Positions 8,588 through 15,661 of a stretch of DNA of 64,000 bases are shown one piece after another (positions within the stretch are counted from its first letter, which is position 1; each line of letters opens with the position of its first letter). A program made the translations under genes and the position numbers. The DNA is from Candidatus Competibacteraceae bacterium (GTDB taxonomy: Bacteria > Pseudomonadota > Gammaproteobacteria > Competibacterales > Competibacteraceae), in the NCBI GenBank assembly GCA_003989065.1, contig RXIW01000001.1, positions 124,001-188,000 of the forward strand, read 5' to 3'. The notes below the pieces were generated by a model. The model made no database searches and had not been told where the DNA came from. It worked only from the letters and a program-made list of their open reading frames with translations.

Positions 8588-8920
8588 CTACTCTTTGATG
8601 CCTTGCGTCAGGGCTTTCGTAGCCGCAGGAGCGCAGGCATCGCCGGCCAACGCCTGTTCCGCTCCAGCGATGCGTTCACGTAATTGCCGGTTGATGGCTT
8701 CCTGGCGGGCCAGCAGAGCGGTTTCGTCCACCTCGCGCCCCCCATCCGCCCATGCGCGAACGGACGGGTGAGAGGACGCCTGACCGAACAGCCAACCGGC
8801 TGCAACGCCGCACAGCAGAATCGCCAACGCTCCCAAGCCCCAGACCCAGGCTCGCTGATGGCGGGGAATCGCCGCTTCAACGGTGTAGACCGTAAACGAT
8901 GGATATTCTTGCTTGGTCAT
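8588..8920 (-). CDS. Small single-pass membrane protein of the SrfA-like cluster
   Basis: I do not recognise this 110-residue protein. It has a short N-terminal cytoplasmic part, one membrane helix (about 27-46) and a C-terminal region predicted helical (VDETALLARQEAINRQLRER) with a cysteine near the end. It starts 9 bases after the stop of the SrfA-like gene on the same strand, so the two are almost certainly co-transcribed and may form a complex. A GGAGCG sequence lies upstream of the ATG, at wider than usual spacing. Confidence 0.7.
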   Translation of the reverse strand: MTKQEYPSFTVYTVEAAIPRHQRAWVWGLGALAILLCGVAAGWLFGQASSHPSVRAWADGGREVDETALLARQEAINRQLRERIAGAEQALAGDACAPAATKALTQGIKE

Positions 8921-8929
8921 GGCTGGCTC

Positions 8930-11086
8930 TCAACGCTCCACCGTGAAGGTGGTCACCGGAATCAAGGCGTGCGGTTGCACGACTCCCTTGAATACCGTTT
9001 CCTGCCCTCCCCGCATCAGACGCACCTGAAATGGCGTCGCCTGCGGATTCTGCTCGTCTTTGCGGGGGATATAGCGAACGGCGATTTCATAGACCCCTGG
9101 CAGGGCCTTGCCCGCCGGCCAGAATACATTCTCCACTGGCCGGTCGCTCAGACTGGCGCGGGTGGAGTTGGCGTCGATATCCAGGGTCCCGCTGCATTCG
9201 GTCGGATGCTGGTAATCCAGTTGCTGGCCGGTCGGGCAGCGCACCACCAGATCGAGATCGCCGTGGGTATTCCACAAGAGTGTTGCAGTGGTTTCTGCCG
9301 CTCTGGCTTCGAGCAATCGGTTATTGAACTCCTGACGCTCTTCGGGTGTAGGTTCAGCCTTAACCGGCTGCTCGGCAGCAGGCTGGGGTGACGACGGCTT
9401 AGGCTTGGATTGAGCCGATAACGGAGCGTTCGGTGTCGTTAACGCATCCTCCGGCGTCGGCGTCGGACGCTCCGCAAGTGACGGCTCACGGGATGGAGAT
9501 GGGCTGGCCGTATGCGCAGGTCGATCGCCGGTCTGCGCTGGCGTCGCTGACGTCGCTGACGTCGCTGGCGACGTTGGCGACGTTGGCGACGTTGGCGTTG
9601 CTGGTGTCGCTGACGTCGCTGGCGTTCTTGGTGTAGCCGGCTCAGCCCGATCTGCTCTTGGCGTGGCCGGCTCGGCCCGATCCGATCCGGCACCCGAGGC
9701 AGCCGGCGGAGCTGGCGCAACTGACGGCGCTACCGGCTCGGCGGCGGAAGTCGTCGCAGAAACGGGCGCTCGGTCGGCGTCCCCAGCTCCGGACGGCGGC
9801 GCTAGCACGCTCGCGCTTCCTCCTCCTGTTACGGCAACAGCGGAACGACTGGCGAAAGAGCGCGGATCTCCCGGCTCTCGAACTGCAGGAGCGGCAGGAG
9901 CAGCAGGAGCAGCAGGAGCAGCGGCATCCGCATGATCCGGCAACGGGCAGCGATCTTGGCGGCGGTTGACCAGCTGCGACCGCAGGGCTTCGAGCCGAGC
10001 GCGCAATTCCGCTTCGGTGCGCTGCGCCTGGCTCAGAGCAAGCGACCGCGAGGCGGAGACTGGGGGCTGCGCCATCGATCCCATCGTGGCCGACGGTGGC
10101 TTGTGAGTCTGGCTCCACCATACCGCACCCAATAGCAACGCCAGCGCCAACGCAACCACACTCCAAAAATAGATCGACCCCACCACTACATAGCGGAGCG
10201 ATGAAACGGGCATGGAATCGGCCATCGGCGTCCGTTCCGACCGATCCAAAACAGTGGCATCCGATGGCGATGCGGGCGGCGACGATGACAGCGGCGGTTC
10301 AACCGCCTTTGCTCCGGCGGGCGGCGGCGTGGACGGTTCAGCGGGTTGCTGAGGCTGGGACGGCTCCGGCGACGATTCCGGCGGCGCGGGCGGCAAGAGT
10401 GGCGGCTCGCTCTGCACCGGGGATGCGTGCGATTCCGGCGGCGCGACTGGCAAAGGCGGTGGCTCGGCCAGCGTAGAAGATGAGTGCAGCGCCTCGATTG
10501 CTGGCGCTGGCGTGGGTTCGGTTGTCAATTCAGGCGTTGGGATTTCCGGGATGACCACATCGCCTGGCGTCGCCATCGGAGTCGGGGACGGGGCCGGACG
10601 GTGGACCGAACCGGCCAGCGTCTCCCAGGGCCGATCCAGTGCGAACCCCCAACGGATGATGACCGGTCGCTCGTCGACCAGAAAAACCTCGGTCGCCGCT
10701 GGCGTATGCAATACCGCCTTGAGCATCGCGCCCAGCTGTATCCGGTGAGACTCGCTGGATGCAGCATAGCGCTCGGCCAATTCGCGCCCGCGCCCAAGCC
10801 GCTCCTCAATCTGAGCGAGAATCGGTCGGCGCTGCTCCTCGGTCAGGTCGCTTAGCACGACCGGTTTAAGGTCGGGATCGCCTTCGCTATACCAATCGAT
10901 ACGGTTGCTGGCCCGATCCACCACTGGCTCGGCCAACAGATCCGCCGCTTCCGGCCCCAATTCACCGGCCAGCACCGCCCGGATTTGCGGATACAGGGCG
11001 TGCAGCGGCTGGCCGAATCCGCCCGTCTCCCGCACGCCATTGAGAGAATCGCTACCGAGAAGAATTTGTTCTTTAAGTTTTTGCAT
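8930..11086 (-). CDS. SrfA-like protein: N-terminal domain, proline-rich linkers, one membrane helix, C-terminal beta domain
   Basis: This is a 718-residue membrane protein. Residues 1-160 resemble the N-terminal region of the enterobacterial SrfA family (a GSDSLN start, RIDWYS, and EVFLVDERPVIIRWGF). A Pro/Ser-rich stretch leads to one membrane helix (about 299-324), then a very long Ala/Pro/Thr/Ser low-complexity region. The C-terminal domain (about 600-718) has a LLWNTHGDLDLVVRCPTG motif like the YfaP/DUF2135 beta-sandwich type. SrfA/B/C function is not established. Its placement with a SrfC-like P-loop protein 4.6 kb upstream on the same strand supports the name. The family call rests on remembered sequence style and needs a profile search. 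Confidence 0.6.
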   Translation of the reverse strand: MQKLKEQILLGSDSLNGVRETGGFGQPLHALYPQIRAVLAGELGPEAADLLAEPVVDRASNRIDWYSEGDPDLKPVVLSDLTEEQRRPILAQIEERLGRGRELAERYAASSESHRIQLGAMLKAVLHTPAATEVFLVDERPVIIRWGFALDRPWETLAGSVHRPAPSPTPMATPGDVVIPEIPTPELTTEPTPAPAIEALHSSSTLAEPPPLPVAPPESHASPVQSEPPLLPPAPPESSPEPSQPQQPAEPSTPPPAGAKAVEPPLSSSPPASPSDATVLDRSERTPMADSMPVSSLRYVVVGSIYFWSVVALALALLLGAVWWSQTHKPPSATMGSMAQPPVSASRSLALSQAQRTEAELRARLEALRSQLVNRRQDRCPLPDHADAAAPAAPAAPAAPAVREPGDPRSFASRSAVAVTGGGSASVLAPPSGAGDADRAPVSATTSAAEPVAPSVAPAPPAASGAGSDRAEPATPRADRAEPATPRTPATSATPATPTSPTSPTSPATSATSATPAQTGDRPAHTASPSPSREPSLAERPTPTPEDALTTPNAPLSAQSKPKPSSPQPAAEQPVKAEPTPEERQEFNNRLLEARAAETTATLLWNTHGDLDLVVRCPTGQQLDYQHPTECSGTLDIDANSTRASLSDRPVENVFWPAGKALPGVYEIAVRYIPRKDEQNPQATPFQVRLMRGGQETVFKGVVQPHALIPVTTFTVER
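9537..9630. repeat. Short tandem repeats (9-bp units) inside the SrfA-like gene
   Basis: Units such as GACGTTGGC and GACGTCGCT repeat in a row and encode Thr-Ser-Pro / Thr-Ser-Ala triplets in the periplasmic linker. Such arrays are prone to length variation. Confidence 0.8.
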
Positions 11087-11288
11087 ATTTGGATTCAGTC
11101 GTCAAAACCGTTTGGTGCCGAAATAAAGCACATGACTCGAAATCCAACAATCTCTACGCCAATCCAGGATTTCCTTTCGACTCATCCTACTCTATATTGT
11201 TCCCTTGCCAGAGAAAAACCGGAAACGATCCAAATTTTTCATGTAGATACTACGTCACTCCAGCAAAGCCGCTACGATCGACACCATA

Positions 11289-11318
11289 CATTCGAACCCC
11301 ATGCATTCGAACCCCATG
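11289..11318 (+). repeat. Tandem 15-bp duplication at the acyltransferase start
   Basis: The 15-mer CATTCGAACCCCATG occurs twice back to back (11289-11303 and 11304-11318). Each copy ends in an in-frame ATG, so the duplication has also doubled the candidate start codon. Confidence 0.85.
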
Positions 11319-12440
11319 CAACCACGACTCGATCAAAGCGCGGTGAAAATCCAAGAGCTGGAAAGCCTACGAGGCATGGCTGCTCTTCTGGTGCTGTTTT
11401 ACCATATACCGCAATGGAACAATCTGCTCGATATCGGCATTATCAAGAACAGTTATCTCATGGTCGATCTGTTCTTTATCTTGTCCGGCTTTGTGATCTA
11501 TACGGTCTATTCACCCAAAATCCATTCGACCAATGACCTTTACCGTTTTCAGTTCCTGAGATTCGGCCGGCTTTATCCGGTCCATCTGGTATTCCTGTCA
11601 GCCTTCCTGCTGATCGAAATCGCCAAATACTTCGCCGAGCGCAAACTTGGTTTGTCCAATGTTAGGGCATCGTCCTTCAGCGTCAACACTCCGCAAGCAC
11701 TGATCGAACAACTCTTTCTCTTACAAGCAGTTTTATCGAACAACGCGGCGACGTTCAATAGCCCCGCCTGGTCCATCAGTGTCGAGTTTTATACCTATTT
11801 CCTCTTTGGACTGCTTGTACTCGTCTTCAAAGATCGGGCAGTGAAAATCTTCGTATCCCTAGCGCTCATCTCGCTTTTCATACTGACTATGAATCACACG
11901 CCTGAGTCCGACAATTTGTTGCGTTGCTTGGCTGGGTTTTTCATCGGCTGTCTGACAGCACAGGCCAACCGACAAAACAATTCAAAGCCCAACCGCTATT
12001 TCTCCATTACAGTACTGCTATTCATCATCCTGTTTCTGCAAGTCAAGTCACCACAGCATCTTGACATCCTCATCTATTTCCTGGTGCCACCTCTGATATT
12101 CTCGATCGTGCGCAACAGAAATGGATTTCTCAACAAAATCCTGAATGCCAGAATACTGGTTTGGCTAGGCGCCATCTCCTATTCGCTGTACATGTCCCAT
12201 TCACTGGTGATATGGGGCGTCGCCAATATTTTCAAGCGCGTGCTGCAAAGACCGGAAACACTCGTCGATGGCGTATACGTTCTGCAACTCACACCACTCG
12301 AAACAGCCGCCGCCTGTTTCACCATCATCACCGCAGTATTGCTTCTCAGTCAGATGACGTATATATGGATCGAAAAACCCTTTCGACAAAAGTCACGCTG
12401 CATCGCATTCGGAAGAAACGATCCGCCGCCATCCATCTGA
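11301..12440 (+). CDS. Membrane acyltransferase, acyltransferase-3 family (OafA/NodX type)
   Basis: The product has about 379 residues and roughly ten membrane helices. The N-terminal ELESLRGMAALLVLFYH contains the Arg and His typical of acyltransferase 3 enzymes, and FFILSGFVIY and RFGRLYPVHL follow. These enzymes O-acetylate or acylate surface polysaccharides or other periplasmic carbohydrates. It lies on the opposite strand between the SrfA-like gene and the rest of that cluster, and is richer in A and T than both flanks, so it may be an insertion. The start is uncertain: ATGs at 11301 and 11316 both lie in a tandem duplication without a clear ribosome-binding site. The target is unknown. 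Confidence 0.85.
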   Translation: MHSNPMQPRLDQSAVKIQELESLRGMAALLVLFYHIPQWNNLLDIGIIKNSYLMVDLFFILSGFVIYTVYSPKIHSTNDLYRFQFLRFGRLYPVHLVFLSAFLLIEIAKYFAERKLGLSNVRASSFSVNTPQALIEQLFLLQAVLSNNAATFNSPAWSISVEFYTYFLFGLLVLVFKDRAVKIFVSLALISLFILTMNHTPESDNLLRCLAGFFIGCLTAQANRQNNSKPNRYFSITVLLFIILFLQVKSPQHLDILIYFLVPPLIFSIVRNRNGFLNKILNARILVWLGAISYSLYMSHSLVIWGVANIFKRVLQRPETLVDGVYVLQLTPLETAAACFTIITAVLLLSQMTYIWIEKPFRQKSRCIAFGRNDPPPSI

Positions 12441-12489
12441 TGGGCAGCGGATGCGTTCTCGACCATCCCGATTATCCGGTAGCGCCCAT

Positions 12490-13008
12490 TCACTGTGACT
12501 GCGAATGCGACTGCAGCTGCAACGCTGCCGGCGCGCTTTCCGTCGCCGCCTGCGGCGTCGGCGTCGGCGTTGCATTGGGAGTTTCAACCAACGCGATATC
12601 GATACCGCCACCGCCCAGGCTCAGGTCGAGGCCATACTGCAAATTCTGCAGATAGAGCGTCACGCCCTTCTCATTGCGCAGCACAGCGCTACCGCCGCCC
12701 TGAACCAGGGTCAATCCACCGTCCATCATGACATAGCGCCCCGAGAAATCCGCTATATCCCGCAGACGATAGACCTGGCCTAGGGCGCTCACTCGCGTGA
12801 CGCCCACCGTCGCTACGTTGACGCCCGAAATGGTGAACGGATATTTTTTGCCAGCGAACTCCAGCGAGCCTTCGCCCTTGCTGAAGCCGATGACCAAACC
12901 CACCGAAGTGCTGGAAAACGACAGGCGCGCATCCGGCCGCCGATCCTGGGCCAGAACCGTCGCCGATCCGACCAACAGCAATGCTGCGACCATCCACAAA
13001 AATCGCAT
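12490..13008 (-). CDS. Exported protein of unknown function in the SrfC-like cluster
   Basis: This 172-residue protein has a clear signal peptide (about 1-20, ending VLA). The body of about 110 residues is probably beta-rich (FSKGEGSLEFAGKKYPFTIS and later short alternating stretches). It ends in a Thr/Pro/Ala/Gln-rich tail. There is a vague resemblance to small periplasmic proteins of the DUF1134/EipA kind, which I cannot confirm. An AGGAGA ribosome-binding site precedes the ATG at 13008. It follows the TAXI gene by 24 bp on the same strand and so is probably co-transcribed. Confidence 0.7.
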   Translation of the reverse strand: MRFLWMVAALLLVGSATVLAQDRRPDARLSFSSTSVGLVIGFSKGEGSLEFAGKKYPFTISGVNVATVGVTRVSALGQVYRLRDIADFSGRYVMMDGGLTLVQGGGSAVLRNEKGVTLYLQNLQYGLDLSLGGGGIDIALVETPNATPTPTPQAATESAPAALQLQSHSQSQ

Positions 13009-13032
13009 CGATCACATCTCCTGCAACGAGAT

Positions 13033-14100
13033 TTAGGCCGTCGGTATCGCGTACCAGGGCCATTGGAACTGGTTCAACAACATCTTCTCCAGTTCGCGGT
13101 TGATGTTGACATCCGAGCCGCCCCCTTTGGCGCCATCCTTAACACTGCTGCGCGAGCACTTGTCCAACGGCCAAATGCCCACCTTTTCGTCCAGATTGAC
13201 TTCCTTCCATTTCGGATGACCAGTCTGCCGCAGCTGGCCGATATTGGTGCGGATGACCTGGCCCAGAATCGCCAGTTGCTGGCAGCGCTGGGCGAAATAG
13301 GGGGTTTGCTTGCCGGAAAAATCGAAGCTCATCAGCACCGCTTTGACCGCGATGGTCGGTACTTCTCCGCTCATCCACTCATAATCGGTCTGACTGATTC
13401 GGGCCGGCTGATATTCGCGCAACATCCGCGGATCGTCCAGCGGCACGAAATGCACGTTGGCCAACAACGACGCAAACTCCGGCTTGGTAATCAGGTTGCC
13501 GACTTTGGTGAACAGGCTCACCGGCTTACCGGCGACGTAGAACATGGCGTCGGCCTCGCCCTTGAGCACGGCAGTCACCCCCTGCAAAGGCGACAGATTG
13601 AGCGTTTCGGCCGGTTTCACCCCGGCCAGTTGCATCAGGTTCATCGCGGTCAGCCAGTTGCCGCTGCCCGGCTCGCCCACCACGACCCGCTTGCCATTCA
13701 GATCGGCAAAGGTTTGGATCGACTTGTTGGCGAACAGGTGCACTTCCTCGTTGTAGAACGGGAAAATCAGCCGCAGGCGACCGGCGACCTGGCGCATCTC
13801 GGGGCTGTCCGAGCGGCTGAGAAAACCCAGCACGTCGGATTGCACGATGCCGAAGGTCGCGTTCTCCTTGCTATTGATGCGCTTGATGTTATCGATCGAA
13901 CCCTGGGAATCCTTGACCAGGATATCCAGACCAGCGCCCTTGGCGACGCCGGCGATGTCATTGCCGAATTGAATATAGGTGCCGGTCTTGGAACCGGTCA
14001 CCATACCGATCTGTTTGGCATCGGCATCTTCGGCCATGGCGGGGACCAGCCCGGTCAAGCCAAGCAGAAACAACAGGCCGCCGATCAGCAAACGGTTCAT
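13033..14100 (-). CDS. TAXI-family TRAP-type periplasmic solute-binding protein
   Basis: The 355-residue exported protein (signal peptide about 1-23, ending AMA) belongs to the TAXI branch of TRAP solute receptors. GSKTGTYIQFGNDIAG and DSQGSIDNIKRINSKE near the N-terminus, and the later VVVGEPGSGNW and GVTAVLKGEADAMFYVAG, are typical. Such proteins capture small organic acids for a TRAP membrane permease, but no permease gene is in this window. The ATG at 14100 has an AGGAGA ribosome-binding site 6-7 bases upstream. It lies within the SrfC/SrfA-like cluster, so it may sense a ligand for that system rather than feed a transporter; that role is inference. Confidence 0.85.
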   Translation of the reverse strand: MNRLLIGGLLFLLGLTGLVPAMAEDADAKQIGMVTGSKTGTYIQFGNDIAGVAKGAGLDILVKDSQGSIDNIKRINSKENATFGIVQSDVLGFLSRSDSPEMRQVAGRLRLIFPFYNEEVHLFANKSIQTFADLNGKRVVVGEPGSGNWLTAMNLMQLAGVKPAETLNLSPLQGVTAVLKGEADAMFYVAGKPVSLFTKVGNLITKPEFASLLANVHFVPLDDPRMLREYQPARISQTDYEWMSGEVPTIAVKAVLMSFDFSGKQTPYFAQRCQQLAILGQVIRTNIGQLRQTGHPKWKEVNLDEKVGIWPLDKCSRSSVKDGAKGGGSDVNINRELEKMLLNQFQWPWYAIPTA

Positions 14101-14169
14101 GCGAGTCTCCTGACGAAAATACGGATCATGATAAATCAGCGCCACGCTCGGCCCCGACCGGCATCGCGT

Positions 14170-15567
14170 TCAAGGCTTGTTCGGGTGACGCAACCTTTTC
14201 TCCAGTTCTTGCACGGTTGGATCGAATTGCGATTTCAGTTCGTCTTCCAGGCTGTGTCCAGCATCCGGGCTCGCCGGGCGCGCTGCAGGCCGTGAGGTAG
14301 AGCGGCCATGGTCGGACGGGGACGCGGGCGGCGGCGCGGGCTGGGTAGCCGGCTCAACCGGCGTCGGCTTGGAAACTACCGGCGGCGGCGACGGTTCGAC
14401 CGGCGTCGGCATCGGTTCGACCGGCGTCGGCATCGGTTCGACCGGCGTCGGCTTGGGAACTACCGGCTGCGGTATCGGCTCAGGCACGGCGGGGCGCACC
14501 GGCACGGATGGCTCTGGCGCCGGCTTGGGCTCTGGCGCCGGCTTGGGCTCTGGCGCCGGCTTGGGCTCTGGCGCCGGCTTGGGCTCGATCGGCAGCGGAA
14601 TGGCGCTGGGCGCGGCCGCCGATGGGCCTGACCGATGGCTGAACCACCACCAACCGCCAGCCGCCAGCGCTGCTAGCGCGATCAACGCCAACGCCCCGAT
14701 CAGCAGCCCCGATGCGCCGCGCCCCTGTTTCTCGGTCACCGGTCCGGCCGGAACAGGACGCGCATCCGGCACAGGCGGCGCTTCTGCGGCCGGGATCGTT
14801 TGCCGCAGTTGTATCGGAACAGTGGGCAATTCCATAGACGGATGGTTCGGTGCCGCGTTTGGCGCTAGCTGATCTGCCGCAGGCGGCACCAGCCGCCCCG
14901 GCTTGGCCCGGGTCGCTTCGGCGTCCGCCGCATCCGCGCCATTCAGGTTGGCCGCCTTCGTAGCCGGCGTCACCACCTGAGTCGGCAACTCGGCGTCTGG
15001 AGGGACTGCGGGCGGTGCTGGCCGCCGCACCACCTGCTGAGTCGGCAACCCATCATCCATCATCTCCGCGCCACTGGCGATCTCGGGAATCGCCACATCT
15101 GGAATCTTCAGTTCCGCACCTTGCACATCCGGCAGCGGCGGCACGGCGTTTTCCGGACGCACTTTCGGCCCTGTTTCGACCCGAGTGCCGCCAACTACAC
15201 GCCGCTCGCCGCTGGCGCTCCCCTCCTCCAGCTCCAATTGCAAGGGCCAGACGAAGGTGATATCGGCGGTTCCTGCCAATCCCTGGCCACGCACCGCCAA
15301 GCGGTAGGGCATATTCTCCAGCTGGAACGCCAAATCGGGATCGACCACGAACTTCAACGCATCGCCGCTGTACCACACTTCCGCGGGTTGCAACCAGCAT
15401 TCCGCGCCCTGCCAACCGTCCGATCCGAGATGATTGGCGGGGAAGCCATGGCGGCTCAGGGCAAATTCGAAGGTTTCCAGGCTGCGCGGCAAGCCGTCGA
15501 GGGTGACGATGGCGTGTCCCAACGGCCGGGCGGGGTCTTCCGAAACGCGAACCGAAAGCGCGGGCAT
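14170..15567 (-). CDS. Proline-rich single-pass membrane protein of the SrfC-like cluster
   Basis: I do not recognise this 465-residue protein. It has an N-terminal soluble domain of about 120 residues (cytoplasmic if the single helix sets topology; WQGAECWLQPAEVWYSGD is a distinctive stretch). A Pro/Ala-rich linker follows, then one membrane helix (about 286-309) and a periplasmic tail. The tail is made of PEPKPAPEPKPA and PTPVEPM repeats and ends in a charged helix. Its architecture mirrors that of the SrfA-like protein. The ATG at 15567 has GGAGA six or seven bases upstream. It lies about 95 bp downstream of the SrfC-like gene and 70 bp upstream of the TAXI gene, all on one strand. Confidence 0.75.
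   Translation of the reverse strand: MPALSVRVSEDPARPLGHAIVTLDGLPRSLETFEFALSRHGFPANHLGSDGWQGAECWLQPAEVWYSGDALKFVVDPDLAFQLENMPYRLAVRGQGLAGTADITFVWPLQLELEEGSASGERRVVGGTRVETGPKVRPENAVPPLPDVQGAELKIPDVAIPEIASGAEMMDDGLPTQQVVRRPAPPAVPPDAELPTQVVTPATKAANLNGADAADAEATRAKPGRLVPPAADQLAPNAAPNHPSMELPTVPIQLRQTIPAAEAPPVPDARPVPAGPVTEKQGRGASGLLIGALALIALAALAAGGWWWFSHRSGPSAAAPSAIPLPIEPKPAPEPKPAPEPKPAPEPKPAPEPSVPVRPAVPEPIPQPVVPKPTPVEPMPTPVEPMPTPVEPSPPPVVSKPTPVEPATQPAPPPASPSDHGRSTSRPAARPASPDAGHSLEDELKSQFDPTVQELEKRLRHPNKP
14393..14455. repeat. 21-bp tandem repeat (three copies)
   Basis: Three near-identical 21-bp units (GGTTCGACCGGCGTCGGCAT and one more base) encode PTPVEPM-type heptads in the periplasmic tail of the proline-rich membrane protein. 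Confidence 0.85.
14510..14581. repeat. 18-bp tandem repeat (four copies)
   Basis: Four identical 18-bp units (GGCTCTGGCGCCGGCTTG) encode the hexapeptide PEPKPA. A rod-like periplasm-spanning segment, as in TonB-type Pro-Lys repeats, is likely. Confidence 0.9.
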
Positions 15568-15661
15568 CAAGGTCTCCGGGGTTTCATGCCGCACCCGTCG
15601 AACGTTGACGGGCCGGGTTCAAGGGTCAACACGGCGGGAGCGCAAACGACCATTCCGCTGT

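Noticed and set aside
9537..9630. Tandem array considered as a CRISPR-like repeat
   Set aside because: Units are 9 bp with no spacers and are in frame with a low-complexity linker.
13063..14295. A long plus-strand frame of 410 codons
   Set aside because: It is the shadow of the TAXI receptor gene and contains only Gln/His/Arg-rich sequence with no domain.
14308..14872. Arg/Gly-rich frames over the tandem arrays, first suspected to be a repeat protein
   Set aside because: They are out-of-frame readings of the 18-bp and 21-bp repeats inside the proline-rich membrane protein gene.
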